64,000 nt of DNA from Karstenula rhodostoma CBS 690.94. Its lineage: Eukaryota; Ascomycota; Dothideomycetes; Pleosporales; Didymosphaeriaceae. Where the stretch lies: NCBI GenBank assembly GCA_010093485.1, contig MU001495.1, positions 434,001-498,000 on the forward strand, in the 5' to 3' direction. Shown piece after piece: positions 44,001 to 55,220 of this stretch (position 1 is its first letter; each line of letters opens with the position of its first letter). Below the pieces are notes generated by a model. That model searched no databases. It had not been told where the DNA came from and saw nothing but the letters and a program-made list of their open reading frames with translations. The translations under genes were made by a program, and so were the position numbers.

Positions 44001-45390
44001 ACCGTACCTGTGGGGCAGACTACTTCCTAGAGGCATCCCTTTCAGGAAAAAGACCGCGATCTGCTTTTGCTCTCAGGCACACCAACGCGCCGTTTGCACA
44101 TCGCTGCCAGAGCAAGCCAGCTCCTTTGGTCGCTCAAGAGTGACTGGCAGCGTTACCCTTGGTTCCGGGGAAGTGCTGTTGGTGCCGAAATACTCTTGAC
44201 TCGCTGGCTAAGGTGCTCGGCTGCCAATCCGCGGTGCAGGCAGTCCAAGAGCGCTGGCAATACGGGCCCTCGGGGCATGCACTGTGAACGACTGTGCCGA
44301 CTTTGACTCGAGGTCTCGTCTCGTCTCGTCTCGTCTCGTCTCGTCCTTCAGGCAAAATGTGACTGCACGCTGCAAGTGCTGGAAGCGTGCTCGCGTAGCT
44401 GCTGCCGGTTGCCGTTGCCGTCGGGTCTCCACTTGGGAGGTAGAAGGTAGCACGCGACAGACAGGCGGAGGCTGGGCTGGCAAACGGGATTGCGCTTCGA
44501 AAAGACAAGTTTGAATCTGCCTAGGAATCCTCCCAAAGGCCAAAGCAGCGGGCTGGCGTTCCAATCTTCCAGGCCGTGTCGACGATATGGGCCAGACCAG
44601 ACCAACGATGCAGCGGGAGCGGACGAGGGACGTGAATCCCACCATCACGGTCGACACCTGATTCAGCAAAAGTGTAAAGTATCCGCTAGTACATAACGTA
44701 AGCTGTGGCGCAGGCTCGTGCACCGGCCAACACCCCCTAATGGATTGCCGTCCCCGTGCACCAACTCATCCTCATCGGCCGGGCGTTGCCTCTATTGCAG
44801 GGGTTGCGCGAGACAGGCCTGCAGCTTCTGCCAGGCTTGCCGGTGCATGCTGCTGTGGTTGCACGCGAATTGACGACTGCTGCGCCGAAGGTCCCCGACA
44901 CAACTCCTTTCTGACTCTTGCACCCTCCATCTTCATTTCCCTCTCCTCAATCACCTTGCGCGCCGTTGCAATTGCTCGCGCTATATCGGTACTGCCCCCG
45001 CCCCTGTCGTCTCAAGCCTTCGTCTCCGGTCCGAACCACCCCTGCAAGCAAGGTCCCGCCATCTGCAGAGCCCGTGGCTTCATCCTAGACGATCTTCCGC
45101 ACGCAGTCTCCATGCTGAAACGAGGGTGAAGCGAGGACCAGCCATCTCCTGAAGTTCCATGTCGACCATCGAATCTTCTTCGTCTCGTTGGAACCTACCC
45201 AGTCAACCCTTGGGCAGGAAGGAATCGTCGTCGGAAATCGAACAGAACCTCTTCGAACTTGGGCTTATAGGACATCGGACCCGCAAGAAGAGCAGCCACC
45301 CCAGGGGGAAGCCCAAGACTGTCGAGTTTGGCTTGACCACGGCTCAGAGTATTTAACCACAGAAGCCGTGTCTCTGCGCTCGGTCCACTC
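41042..45390. other. 4.3-kb region with no credible gene
   Basis: Only short frames, several with no ATG. The left part (41.1-42.0 kb) is AT-richer than its neighbours; the right part (44.3-45.4 kb) contains a pentanucleotide repeat and the CT-rich leader of the gene at 45391. Possibilities are decayed repeats, a non-coding transcript or a gene too broken to recognise. A short frame at 45159-45356 (MSTIESSSSRWNLP...) could be a 5' exon of the next gene. Confidence 0.45.
44313..44345. repeat. Pentanucleotide microsatellite (GTCTC)n
   Basis: About 6.5 head-to-tail copies of GTCTC in intergenic DNA. Confidence 0.9.
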
Positions 45391-48300
45391 ATGTCTTTTC
45401 TAGGAGGCTATCGACCCAGCTCGCGCTCCCATTCCAAGTTTGACAAGACGAACCACAACGCGCAGCCCTTCTTTAGGAGCAACACAACGCTCGATTCCCA
45501 ACCCCCTCCGAGGTCCAGCAGAGGCATGGCCGGCGTGCTCGACATCGAACGGTCTCGCACCCGCCGCGAGCGCACCTTCATTGGCAGCGAGTGTGCTGTC
45601 TGTGAGGAGCCCTTGGAGCACACTCTCCGTGGCGAGCGCATCCTCCAGCTGTCTTGCGGCCATGTCTCGCACGAGGCCTGTTTCTACGAATACATCCGCG
45701 AGTTCGATTCGCAGCACTGCCCGACATGCAACGCGACGCTTGGACTTGACACCAGCCGAGGTGGCAATGTGCTGGATCTGGGTGAGTGTCGGCAGCTGAA
45801 ATACACCCCGAGGGGGTACTGACTGATGCGCAGAGAAACTGAGCACCATAGTCCGATCCGGACAGAATGACACTAACAATGGTAGCCACCGCAGCCAGCA
45901 AAACACGCCCACACCCTGGGACAACCAGACAGTGCGGAGCGAGTCAACGCCTCAGCAGCCGACGGGCAGGCCGCGAAATGACAGCGATGTCAGCAGCCGG
46001 TACCAGCAATCACAACTGTCGCGCCCGCGAGACGTGCAGCGAGACTCGTCTCATTCGCGAGAGCGGTCGGAGACCAACATGCGGTCCATGTCGCGGCAGC
46101 ACCTGCGGAGTGACAGCGGCGCCACGGGGGTTGCCTCTTCGGGAGACTATGCGGCCACGCACGACGGGAGGCGACATGATTACGACGTGCAGTCCATGGA
46201 GTCGAGCCTCAGCAGCCCGCGCGGCCTCCTGAAGAGCCCGATCCCAGCGCCCACGGTGACGGTGCGCAGCGAGTTCCCGACGCTGAGCAAGTCGCGCCAC
46301 CAGCAGAGCTTGACGTGTCTGGTGACGGTGGAGGTGGTCGAGGGCAAGTGGCGGCCTGATCCCGAAGACGTGCGCGGCGTGCCGCCGATGCCGTCGATAG
46401 TGAGCGCCACGGAGCAGTTTGGGCGCCCGAAATCCCCGGTGCGGAACAACCGGCAGTTCGACACGCAGTATGAGTCGGAGCAGGCGCTGGGGGAGATCAC
46501 CGAGGACCTGCACTCGCGCGTCGACAACTGGCACGGCCTGGACTTTTCGCGTTTTGGGAAGCTGCGGCTGCACGGCCACGTGCGCGTGGGCAAAGACCGC
46601 CAGTCGTGGCAGGAGCTCGAATGCTACCTCTTCTCCGAGATGCTCATCTGCGTCAAGGAGAAGAAGACCAGCCAGCCCGACAAGTGGGACAGCGACCCGA
46701 GCGCGCCCAAGAAGCCCAAGTGCACGCTCAAGGGCTCCATCCTCATCAAGAAGCACCTCAACCAGGTCGAGCACTCGCCCGACGAGGCCATCCTGACGCT
46801 GAGCCTCTCGGTAGCTGAGCTGCCCTCGTTTCACCTGCAGTTCCACAACCGCAGCCAACTGGAGCTATGGCGCCGCGCGCTCATGGACATTCGGATGGAC
46901 TTCCCCACGCCGCAGCGCATGCCAGACTACGACCAGGACAACTCGGGTACCGAGGACGAGGACTACAGACGACCAAAGCGAATTTCGTCCATCGCCTCCT
47001 CGTACGGCGCCGCCCGGTCCACCGTCACTGCGCCCACAGAGTACACCAGCTCGCGCGCTGGCGGGCCGGAGTCACGCCCCTCCGGTGGTCTGCACGTGCC
47101 CCTGGACATAGTCGTCGTTATTCCCGTGTCGTCATCCATGCAAGGCTTGAAGATCAATCTGCTGCGCGACACGCTCCGCTTCTTGGTGCAGAACCTAGGC
47201 GAGCGCGACCGCATGGGCCTGGTCACCTTCGGCTCCAGCGGTGGCGGCGTGCCTATTGTGGGCATGACGAGCAAGAACTGGAGAGACTGGTCAAAGGTGC
47301 TTGACTCCATCCGCCCCGTGGGCCAGAAGAGCCTCCGCGCGGATGTGGTCGAAGGTGCGAACGTGGCCATGGACCTGCTCATGCAGCGCAAGTCGACCAA
47401 CCCTCTCTCCAGCATTCTCCTAATCAGCGACTCGTCGACATCGGATGTTGAGAGCGTCGACTTCGTGGTATCGCGAGCCGAGGCCGCAAAGTAAGTTTCA
47501 CAAAGCGCACCTTCCCGTTTCGGAACACTAACGTTGGACAGGGTTGCCATCCATTCTTTTGGTCTCGGATTGACACACAAGCCCGACACCATGATTGAGC
47601 TGTCTACGCGTACGAAAGCGTCGTATACCTACGTGAAAGACTGGATGATGCTGCGGGAATGTGTGGCGGGTTGCCTCGGTTCCCTGCAGACCACCTCTCA
47701 CCAAAACGTAAAGCTTAAGCTACGCCTACCTGAAGGGTCTCCGGCCAAGTTTGTCAAGATTAGCGGCGCTCTACACATCACCAAACGCGCTACTGGCCGC
47801 GACGCCGAGGCATCGTTGGGCGACCTGCGCTTCGGGGACAAGAGAGGTACGTTAGGGGTGCAGCACGCACTAGATGACCCAGCGCTAACATAGTCTCTAG
47901 ATATCCTGGTACAACTGGCCATTTCTCCAGACGCCGCGTCTCCGGAGCAACTGCCGCAAGATCCTTGGGAAACCATCGTTTCAGGACTGGAAGCTCTAGG
48001 TGGGCCCCTCGACCAGGATGACTCCCGTACCCTCAGTGTCGAAGAAGTGCCCTTGATCCAGGCGGACCTTACTTATGGCGATATTCTTCGGGACGGCTCA
48101 CTCGCACACCTACCGCGCCCATCCCTGCTGGCCATTACCATCCTACCTTCATCATCGAAGAAGAACTCGAGCGGCCGACCACCAACGCCACCTATTCCGC
48201 CGCATCCTCATGTTGTGCAGCGGCGAATGGAACTGCTCACCTCAGACATGTTGACTCGTGCGCTTACTCTGGTCTCACGGGGCCAACATGAGCGGGCGCA

Positions 48301-48760
48301 CCATTTGTTGAAAGAGACGAGGAGCATACTGAAGGGTCTTGGAAAGGGTGGCCTCCCTCCGCTTCCTCCGCCCGGTCACCGGCGAAATGACCAGTCAAGC
48401 GCACCCGGTAGCACAGGTCAGTCGTCACCAGTGGACGGGAGCGACCGCCCGAGGACACCGTCGCCACACGCGGAGAACCCATTTACCCCGGCCGCTGGTA
48501 TCGATGTGACTACTATGCATGCACTCGACGCTGAGTTGGAGTCGAGCTTGGAGTGGATCAACCACCCTGCAGTTTTCGGCCGGGACTCGCGCAAGGCTGT
48601 GCTGCAGGCGATTGGCGTCATCTCATCCCAGCGTGCATACACATTCCGGACCCCATCCGAGGGCCTGTGGGCGGACCGCATATTGGGCGTCAAACGCCTC
48701 GCTGAGCGCGCACGAGAATGGCGCGAGGCCGACGACCAGCCGCTCATGGAGGAAAACTAA
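45391..48760 (+). CDS. Far1/Ste5-like RING-PH-vWA scaffold protein, 1070 aa
   Basis: Exons 45391-45781, 45834-47490, 47542-47846 and 47901-48760; lengths sum to 3213 nt. Domains in order: a RING-H2 finger at 68-113 (CAVC, CGHVSHEAC, CPTC); a Ser/Arg/Gln-rich linker; a PH domain at about 371-485 (KLRLHGHVRVGKDRQSW, CYLFSEMLICVKEKK, ending in LELWRRALMDI); and a von Willebrand A-like domain from about 553 (LDIVVVIPVSSSMQGLKI). The metal-binding DxSxS of this domain is PVSSS, so the first Asp is lost. A Ser/Pro-rich region and a helical C-terminus follow. This order is that of yeast Far1 and Ste5, which bind the Gbeta subunit through the RING and membrane lipids through the PH domain in the mating pathway. 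Function here is inference. The start may lie further upstream. Confidence 0.85.
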
Positions 48761-49831
48761 GTCGGTTCGACTCTTCAATTCCCGCACCGCCTACGCATTT
48801 TTACTGTAAGATATTGTTTTGGCAGCTAGCCAGCCTTCACTTCCTGGAAGTCCTTTATGCTCGGACCTACCTTTGATGACGTTTGATTACGGCGATTCGG
48901 CGATCACTTATTACGGAGCCCTTTGATTATGGCTGTATTGCGGCATTCCGAGTCCTGGGGACCGATGTTGGGGCCTGGATGCATCCTTGACCTGTTTTCC
49001 TTTGTTCACGAATGATACCACCAGCGATATGCCGCCTGTTATTCTTGTTTGCGACACTCGTCGGGACGGAAAAAAAGAAGTATTGAGTAGTTTTCTCTTT
49101 GGATGATACCACCTGTTTGTTCTCAGCGTCGCTCTAGACAGCACTCAATGAATTTCCTTGACACCCGAAAGTCCATTGCCAATCACCGTGCCACGTTTGC
49201 TTGATCCATTCTAGGCACCGTCCAAGGATGGTATGGCGATGGTGAGGGTGCAGATGATGTCGCACGGGCCATGTCGACGCTGTCACGGCCGCCCTCGAAG
49301 TCCGTCGGAGCTGCCACGACGCGCCACCATGGCACACTCAATGGTAGGTGTACGAATCGATCTGCAGGCTCCCGGTCCCATGGTTGGTGGGCAAGCGTCG
49401 ATGGACGTAATGCTCGAGATAGGCTCATGGGCTGCGCATAGCTTGGCCCCACGCACCCCAGCCTGTGCTTGCAGCCCGTACATAGCACCCTAGATGGCAA
49501 GAGCCCAGGTCCCGGACGCACCCTAGCCGACCCACGAGACCCGCTGCGTGGTTGGGATTTGGCGGTTGCAGATGTTGAGGCAGACAAGCCATGGATTGAA
49601 CCAAGAAGGTGGCGGTAGATGCAGTTCTCTGCTGCAGCGCAATCCATGTGCGGACCTGAGCCTTGCAATCTATGCGGGCCGACTCAAGTGTGGTGTGTGG
49701 GCACGAGTGGACCGGTGATTTCCTTGCTATTTCAGGGCGCGAGCCGGTGCATTTTGGGCAGTTTTCGGAACATGGCGGTGCTGGGGGGCTGGGGGGCCAT
49801 GTGGTTGCGCATCCGGAGTCCAGCGCGGCTC

Positions 49832-49873
49832 GTGGGTGTGGGTGTGGGTGTGGGTGTGGGTGTGGGTGTGGGT
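49832..49873. repeat. Hexanucleotide repeat (GTGGGT)n, about 7 copies
   Basis: Seven near-perfect GTGGGT units, G-rich on the plus strand. It is not a TTAGGG telomere repeat. Runs of GGG at this spacing could form a G-quadruplex. Confidence 0.9.
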
Positions 49874-49986
49874 GCGGACCTCGGCGTCATGGGTGGTGCC
49901 TCCAGATAGGTAGGTCCCTGGAGCGTCGCGTGTATCTGGAGGACTACCTTTGTACACGGCGCTGGATGGACAGAGCACAGTGTCAG

Positions 49987-50048
49987 CCATACATGACCAT
50001 ACATGACCATACATGACCATACATGACCATACATGACCATACATGACC
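49987..50048. repeat. Decanucleotide minisatellite (ACATGACCAT)n
   Basis: Five perfect head-to-tail copies of ACATGACCAT plus a partial copy on each side. It contains many ATG and CAT triplets, so several apparent frames start in it. Confidence 0.92.
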
Positions 50049-51161
50049 CAAGACAGGCTTCGCCCCATCACCACCGCACAGCAGGCCCCAGTGCGCGCCG
50101 TACCGCCCGTCAGCGTGCGTTTGCTCGGTAGCAGCCTCGGTCGACACAGCAACCTTCGTGCGCAGAGACAGACGGCCTCGATGCTCACTCATGTCCTGAA
50201 AACGCTACGCGTCCTCCCCTTCGCAATAGCGCCCTCGGCTATGACATCTCAGGCGGTATCAAGCCGTCACTATCGAAACGTCTCGAAGCGGCAGAGCATC
50301 CAAGGATTGACCCGCACGTTGGTGGCAGCGCCCCCAAACCTGCTAGCCTTGGGTCGCGAAGCCTCGTGCGTGCTCAAAGGAACGTCTGGGGGTCCATCAA
50401 TCCGTCATCTCACCAGCCACACGGCGCGCGCTGCTATACCGGTGTAGCAAACGATACAGAAGGAGCCGACGCTCTCGCCTCAGGTTGCGCGAGGACAGGG
50501 GACCGGCAAAAGCAAGACGTCAAACGATGCAGCTCGCCCGTTGCAGGCAGTTGTGCCGCCACGTCCCGTGTGTGCAGCTGCCGCCCTGTCGAGACCCCAC
50601 CGCAGCAGCCTCATAAACACGACCGCGTGCAGTTCGCGTCTGGTCGACAGTCCCCCGCCGTGCATCGTGCATCTGCAACAAGAGCACAACATGTGAAGAG
50701 CGAGCGATTGGGCCCAAGGAAGGCTCGCACCTCTCTCGAAAAACGACTTCCACCGCGACCATCGCCTCGCCTTCGCGTTCCTCTTCCCTTCCCTTCCCCC
50801 AAACGAGCATGCCTCCCGTCCTTCTCCCGCGTCGCGTGCGAAATCCTCCGTCCCCCCGATGCTCGCCGTCGGAACGTTGGCCCCTCTCCCGCGGTGCGCC
50901 ACGCCTGGTGACAATCAATAACTGTGACGGTGCAGGGTTCGCTGCAGCTGAGATGTGACGGCCATGGGCTGCAAGAACGCCCCCGTTTTATCAAAAGCAC
51001 CCAGTCGCGGGTGCCCGCCCAAGTGGATTTTCTGTCGCACCATGCGCGGGGGAGGCACGGGTTTGAGTTTGGCAGCTTTGACACACGCTGCCTGTTCGCG
51101 AGGTGGGTTTGTGGGGACTGGGCTGTATGGGAGGATTGGGTCATGGTCGGGATCGCTTCTG

Positions 51162-51277
51162 TCACTTGTGGTCTGCGCCAAGGTCGTGGCCGAAAGGAAA
51201 GTAAGCTACATGACGGCTGTCACTTGTGGTCTGCGCCGAGGTCGTGGCCGAAAGGAAACTAAGTTACATGACGGTGT
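51162..51277. repeat. Tandem duplication, two 58-bp units
   Basis: Units 51162-51219 and 51220-51277 are nearly identical, both starting TCACTTGTGGTCTGCGCC and containing GGTCGTGGCCGAAAGGAAA, with a few substitutions. No coding role is seen. Confidence 0.85.
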
Positions 51278-52003
51278 GTTGGAGGGGGAGTCGCTTCTTT
51301 CCATGATCCAACAGAGGCAACGCCGCAACCGAGGCACAGTAAAACGGCACTTCGAGCATGGCTTGCTTGACGGATAGCACGTGTACGGACATTACGTGCA
51401 TGAGCAAGGGATGTCTTGCTGTTTGCTTTTGTCGGCAGCGACTAGTGAGAGATCCCAACTTGTCGTTGACGCACACAAGGCGATGAGGTGGCAGTAGCAT
51501 CAAATATGATACTTCGCGAGCTTCTGGAAGCCGCGGCGGTGGCAGTAGCATGTCGTTGCAACATACGCATGATGCCTATGATCTGTCCCATATACATGGT
51601 GGGACGATCAGGAACATGAATGCAGTTGTTACCCAGAACCGTCCCAGTTTTCCCTGCACCCACTGTGGTTGTCACCGAGAGTTCCTCATGGCTTTGACGA
51701 TCTTCAGGGTGTTCTCGTGTTCCTGCTGATACCCAGCAACGACCCGTGCATTCTTTGTGGAAGATGTATCAAGCTTCTAGACAAAGACTTTCGGAGGCGT
51801 CGCGACTCTACCAGTAGGACGTTTTGGCATTGGTGACAAAACGCCGCCAATCGTTCATACCACCAGAGCCTCCGTGTCCCAAGCCGATGGCTGAACTGAA
51901 CAACGCTTAAGAAGTCACGCATCCCCGTTGCGCTGGGTTCTTTATATTCATCTTTGTTCCATCTCAGATCACGTTGTCGGCTATTCTGCGTTCATCGAAA
52001 ACG

Positions 52004-54859
52004 ATGGCTCCACAGCTTTGGAGGCTGTCGAACAAAGACGCGTGCCTTGCTGACACTACCGCCTGCTATCTGTACAAAGTTGAGACGGCCAGGACTTCCT
52101 TGTACCTGTTGACTGACTACAACGTCTACCCTTGGAGCATCATAGGTAAACATGACAACGATGACATGGACAAGACATGAAAATCGTGAAGATCCGAGGG
52201 AGCCAGCGCCGCCGTTCAATGTAAATGGACGACGCAAATCTTCGACTGCTGAGCCGGGAAAGATACAGCTTCACACCATCATCTTCTTTCCCGTCGACTA
52301 CGATGACCCACACAACATGTCAATAACCCAGGTCGGAATGGCCGATAATTCTCTCAGTACCAAGCCGCATACCGACATGCACCGGGAGCCTCCCTTGGCT
52401 CCCAACGATAAGCGCTCTTTCACCGACGAGGAGTTGCCTGGTTACTTTCGCGATCCCCACTTCCAGAGAGTACAGACGAGATTGCGCTCAATATACTTCA
52501 CGCCCCGTCATCCTACGCGGACTACACACTGGGACGAGGAATCTGACACTTATGCGGCGATTGGACAGGGCAAGCCCCAGAAGAAGGGGGCGCGCGACGA
52601 AGAACCCCAGAAGTTTCTCCACCAGATGCCTGTTTTCATGGATATGCTGAGAGAGAAGAACTTCAGAACCATATACGCGCGCAACCTCCAATCCGCACTG
52701 CGCCACGCCAGAAGACTGAAGAACCGTCTAGACCCCACGACTCCGCTCCCGTACAAGGACCCTAGGACACTCCAAACCCCCAGAACAGCGGGCTCGGATA
52801 CTCTTTCCGAAGGCCTGTGGACTGCGCGAGATCCCCCGGAGCAAAAAGTCATGCTTCTCACGTACCGCGCCGTGGGCTCTAGAATCCACATGGACAGCCG
52901 CGCCTACGACGCGCACATAGACGAGAGCGTCCTGCTGTACCCCTCGCGCGAGGAAGTGGCGCTGGACAGTGCCAAAGTCCCGGATCTCCGCGCCTTCGAC
53001 GTCGTCGCCAAAAAATACGACCAGTGGCGTCCCCACTGGCACCGCTGCGATCTCTCAGGCCGGACCCCCTGCGACTTCGAAGCACGCGGGCTGCGAGATG
53101 TGTACGACGGGAAGACGCAGATCCTGAAGCGGAGCCATAGCAGCTGCACCAGACATCTCTTAACCGTGGAATGGCGCCTACCGTACACTGAGCCGGCGTG
53201 CTACGGGGCGTTGCACGACTTCAACAAGGATTTGAAAGAGGAGGATGTTGAGAATGTTAAGGCGCCTGCCACCACTGGGAGACTGAAGGCGGTTGAGGAA
53301 AGAGTCGAAAGACAACGTCCCGGTGTGCTCCCCAAGAGGATGGAGAACTACGCACTCCACAACTCGCATTTCTTCAACTACGTGCATCAGGAGTATGTCG
53401 AGTCGCTCCAGAAATGGGGCGAGCTGAGGGTCTTCGTCGCGATGCGGTATGATGCTGATGGCACGAACGGAAAGCCGGAGGTCGTCGATATCATCCTGAC
53501 GCACTTCAACACTGAGCCGGATGCGGATAAGGTCGATGAGGCTATCCGACAGGATAACGATCCTGAGTCGGCGAAGGGATACGGGAAGGACTACCGCCGC
53601 AAGAGTCAGACAAAACCTATTCTCCAGGGATACTGCAGGGCACGCGGCCTGCCCGTTAACGGCTTGAAGAAGGACTTGCAAAACCGACTTGTCGCGCACG
53701 ACGCCCAGAGAGCGCAAGAACCTGAATCTGCGTCCGAGGCGTCCGAGTTTGGCGCGCCTGAACCGGACGGCGACGATGAGCACGAGCTAGACGGCGCCAC
53801 TCTTGTCGGCGGCGGAGGAGGAGATGCAGATGCTGGCCCCGCCACCCAGCCCGACGAAATCCCCCTCATACGCTGCAAATACTCCTCCCACAACATGAAC
53901 GTCACGCGCCTAAACCTCGCCAGCACCCAAGGCTTCACCGAGTACCCCCGCGTAAGCAAACCACCCAGTACAAAGCGCATATATCTTTCTTGCTTATCCG
54001 AGACACACACCACCCTGTTCTGACCCATACTAACCTTATATCCGCACCTTAGGTGACGATCCCCGCCATCAAGCGCTTCGCCCTCGCGCAATACCTCCGC
54101 CTCCACAAGCGGTTCCCCACGCAGTTTGAATCGCTCAACGTAGGCGCGCGGCTGGACATCGGCGTCGGGCCCAAGCAGGTGCTGTTCCTCAATGAGGTGA
54201 CGAGGTGGTGGTTCGCGTCGTGGTTCGGCGGGTTTGAAGATGTCGGGAGACAGGACGTTGTTGCGAGGGCTTTCGCGGAGAGCTTTGCGCACGTGTATAG
54301 GGTTGATCCGCCGGGGGAGGGGGAGGGCGATGAGGAGAGCGCGGATGACGAGGATGATTTTGATGAGGATGGGTTTGAGGACTCGGCGGTGTTGTATAAG
54401 GTGAAGAAGGGGGGGACGGAAGGTAAGAGGCCTAGGGTTGGTCGTGTTGTTGGTGATGGAGGGGGGGATGATGGGGGTGGTAACGGAGGCGATGAGGCAG
54501 ATGGCGATGATGGAGATGGCGATGGGGGAGGCGCGGGAGGCGGCAGAGGAGGAAGAGGTGGAGGAAGCAACAGGGGAGGCAGGAAAACAGGAGGAGGTGG
54601 AGCGAAAGGCAAAGGAAAAAGAAAAGGAAAGAAGAAGCACACGCCCACTCCCGCCATTGACGACGACGGCGATCAGAACAACAAGGCAAACCCACAGGAC
54701 ACCCCTGTTCCGGATGTCGAAGATGAAGCCAGAGACGAGGGTGTCGAGCAGGAACCGAAGCAATTGCGGAGGACACCCCGTACACGCAAGAAACGCCTCT
54801 CTGTTGACAACGACGACAACGAGGAGAAACCGCCGAGGAAGAAGGGGAGGAAGAAATAG
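52004..54859 (+). CDS. SAP-domain protein with an acidic and Gly-rich tail, 902 aa
   Basis: Exons 52004-52145, 52192-53951 and 54053-54859, total 2709 nt; introns 46 and 101 nt (the second has TACTAAC). The N-terminal 400 residues are globular and unrecognised (APQLWRLSNKDACLADTTAC, SLYLLTDYNVYPWSII, FVAMRYDADGTNGKPEVVDI). A SAP motif lies at about 520-548 (ILQGYCRARGLPVNGLKKDL); SAP motifs bind AT-rich DNA in chromatin proteins. Exon 3 has a folded segment (NEVTRWWFASWFGGFEDVGR), then an acidic stretch, a Gly/Asp repeat, a Gly/Arg run and a basic C-terminus (PRKKGRKK) that could be a nuclear signal. Probably a nuclear, DNA-associated, fungus-specific protein; the function is unknown. The first exon ends in a split codon that joins in frame to DPREPAPPFN. 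Confidence 0.82.
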
Positions 54860-55220
54860 CCATCTTGACGCAGCGTGAGTCGGTCTACTCCTGAGGATTC
54901 TGTCATGTTTTATCCGCGTATCGCAGCTTCTTTATAGTTTCTGGTAGTTAGTCATTTGCCCAATTTTGGCACCCCACCGAGCTCCTTTATCGAGTTTTGC
55001 CGCGGCTTGCCCAAGCGCATGCCCAAGCTGGCGTTGATTTTCTCCATCTTCAGCTCAGAACAGGAGTACCCATTCAGCACGGTATTCTGTAGAAAAAAGA
55101 GTGCGAGCTGACACCCTTGGACTGTAGAGGCGTTATCCGTACATTCGTATGCTGAATCATCCCCGCTAAAACTACAATTTGGTTATCGTACAACTCATCG
55201 TATGCCAGAACTCTACCTCC
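54860..55220. other. Convergent intergenic region
   Basis: 3' flanks of the SAP gene (plus) and the OMA1-type gene (minus). No gene is seen. Confidence 0.6.

Larger units (their letters stand above)
48761..52003. other. 3.2-kb gene-free island with tandem repeats
   Basis: No frame here looks like protein. Apparent ones (such as 49727-50188 and 50611-51165 on minus) are made by the repeats or by GC-rich sequence. Three tandem repeats are listed separately. The left end is the 3' flank of the RING-PH-vWA gene and the right end is the promoter of the SAP gene. Confidence 0.5.

Noticed and set aside
46010..46858. 282-codon minus-strand frame
   Set aside because: Antisense of the PH-domain exon, where high GC at third positions keeps reverse frames open.
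49832..49873. Internal telomere sequence
   Set aside because: The unit is GTGGGT, not TTAGGG, and only 42 bp long.
49987..50048. CRISPR-like array
   Set aside because: Units of 10 bp are contiguous with no spacers, in eukaryotic DNA.
49727..50188. 153-codon minus-strand frame with His-Thr and Met-Tyr-Gly-His repeats
   Set aside because: The repeats are the translation of the two minisatellites. No start or structure is convincing.
50611..51165. 184-codon minus-strand frame
   Set aside because: Arg/Gly/Ser-rich, overlapping similar frames on both strands, with no protein pattern.
53606..54763. 385-codon minus-strand frame
   Set aside because: Antisense of the SAP gene's low-complexity tail and spanning its intron; its Ser/Pro/Phe runs mirror the Gly/Asp repeats.
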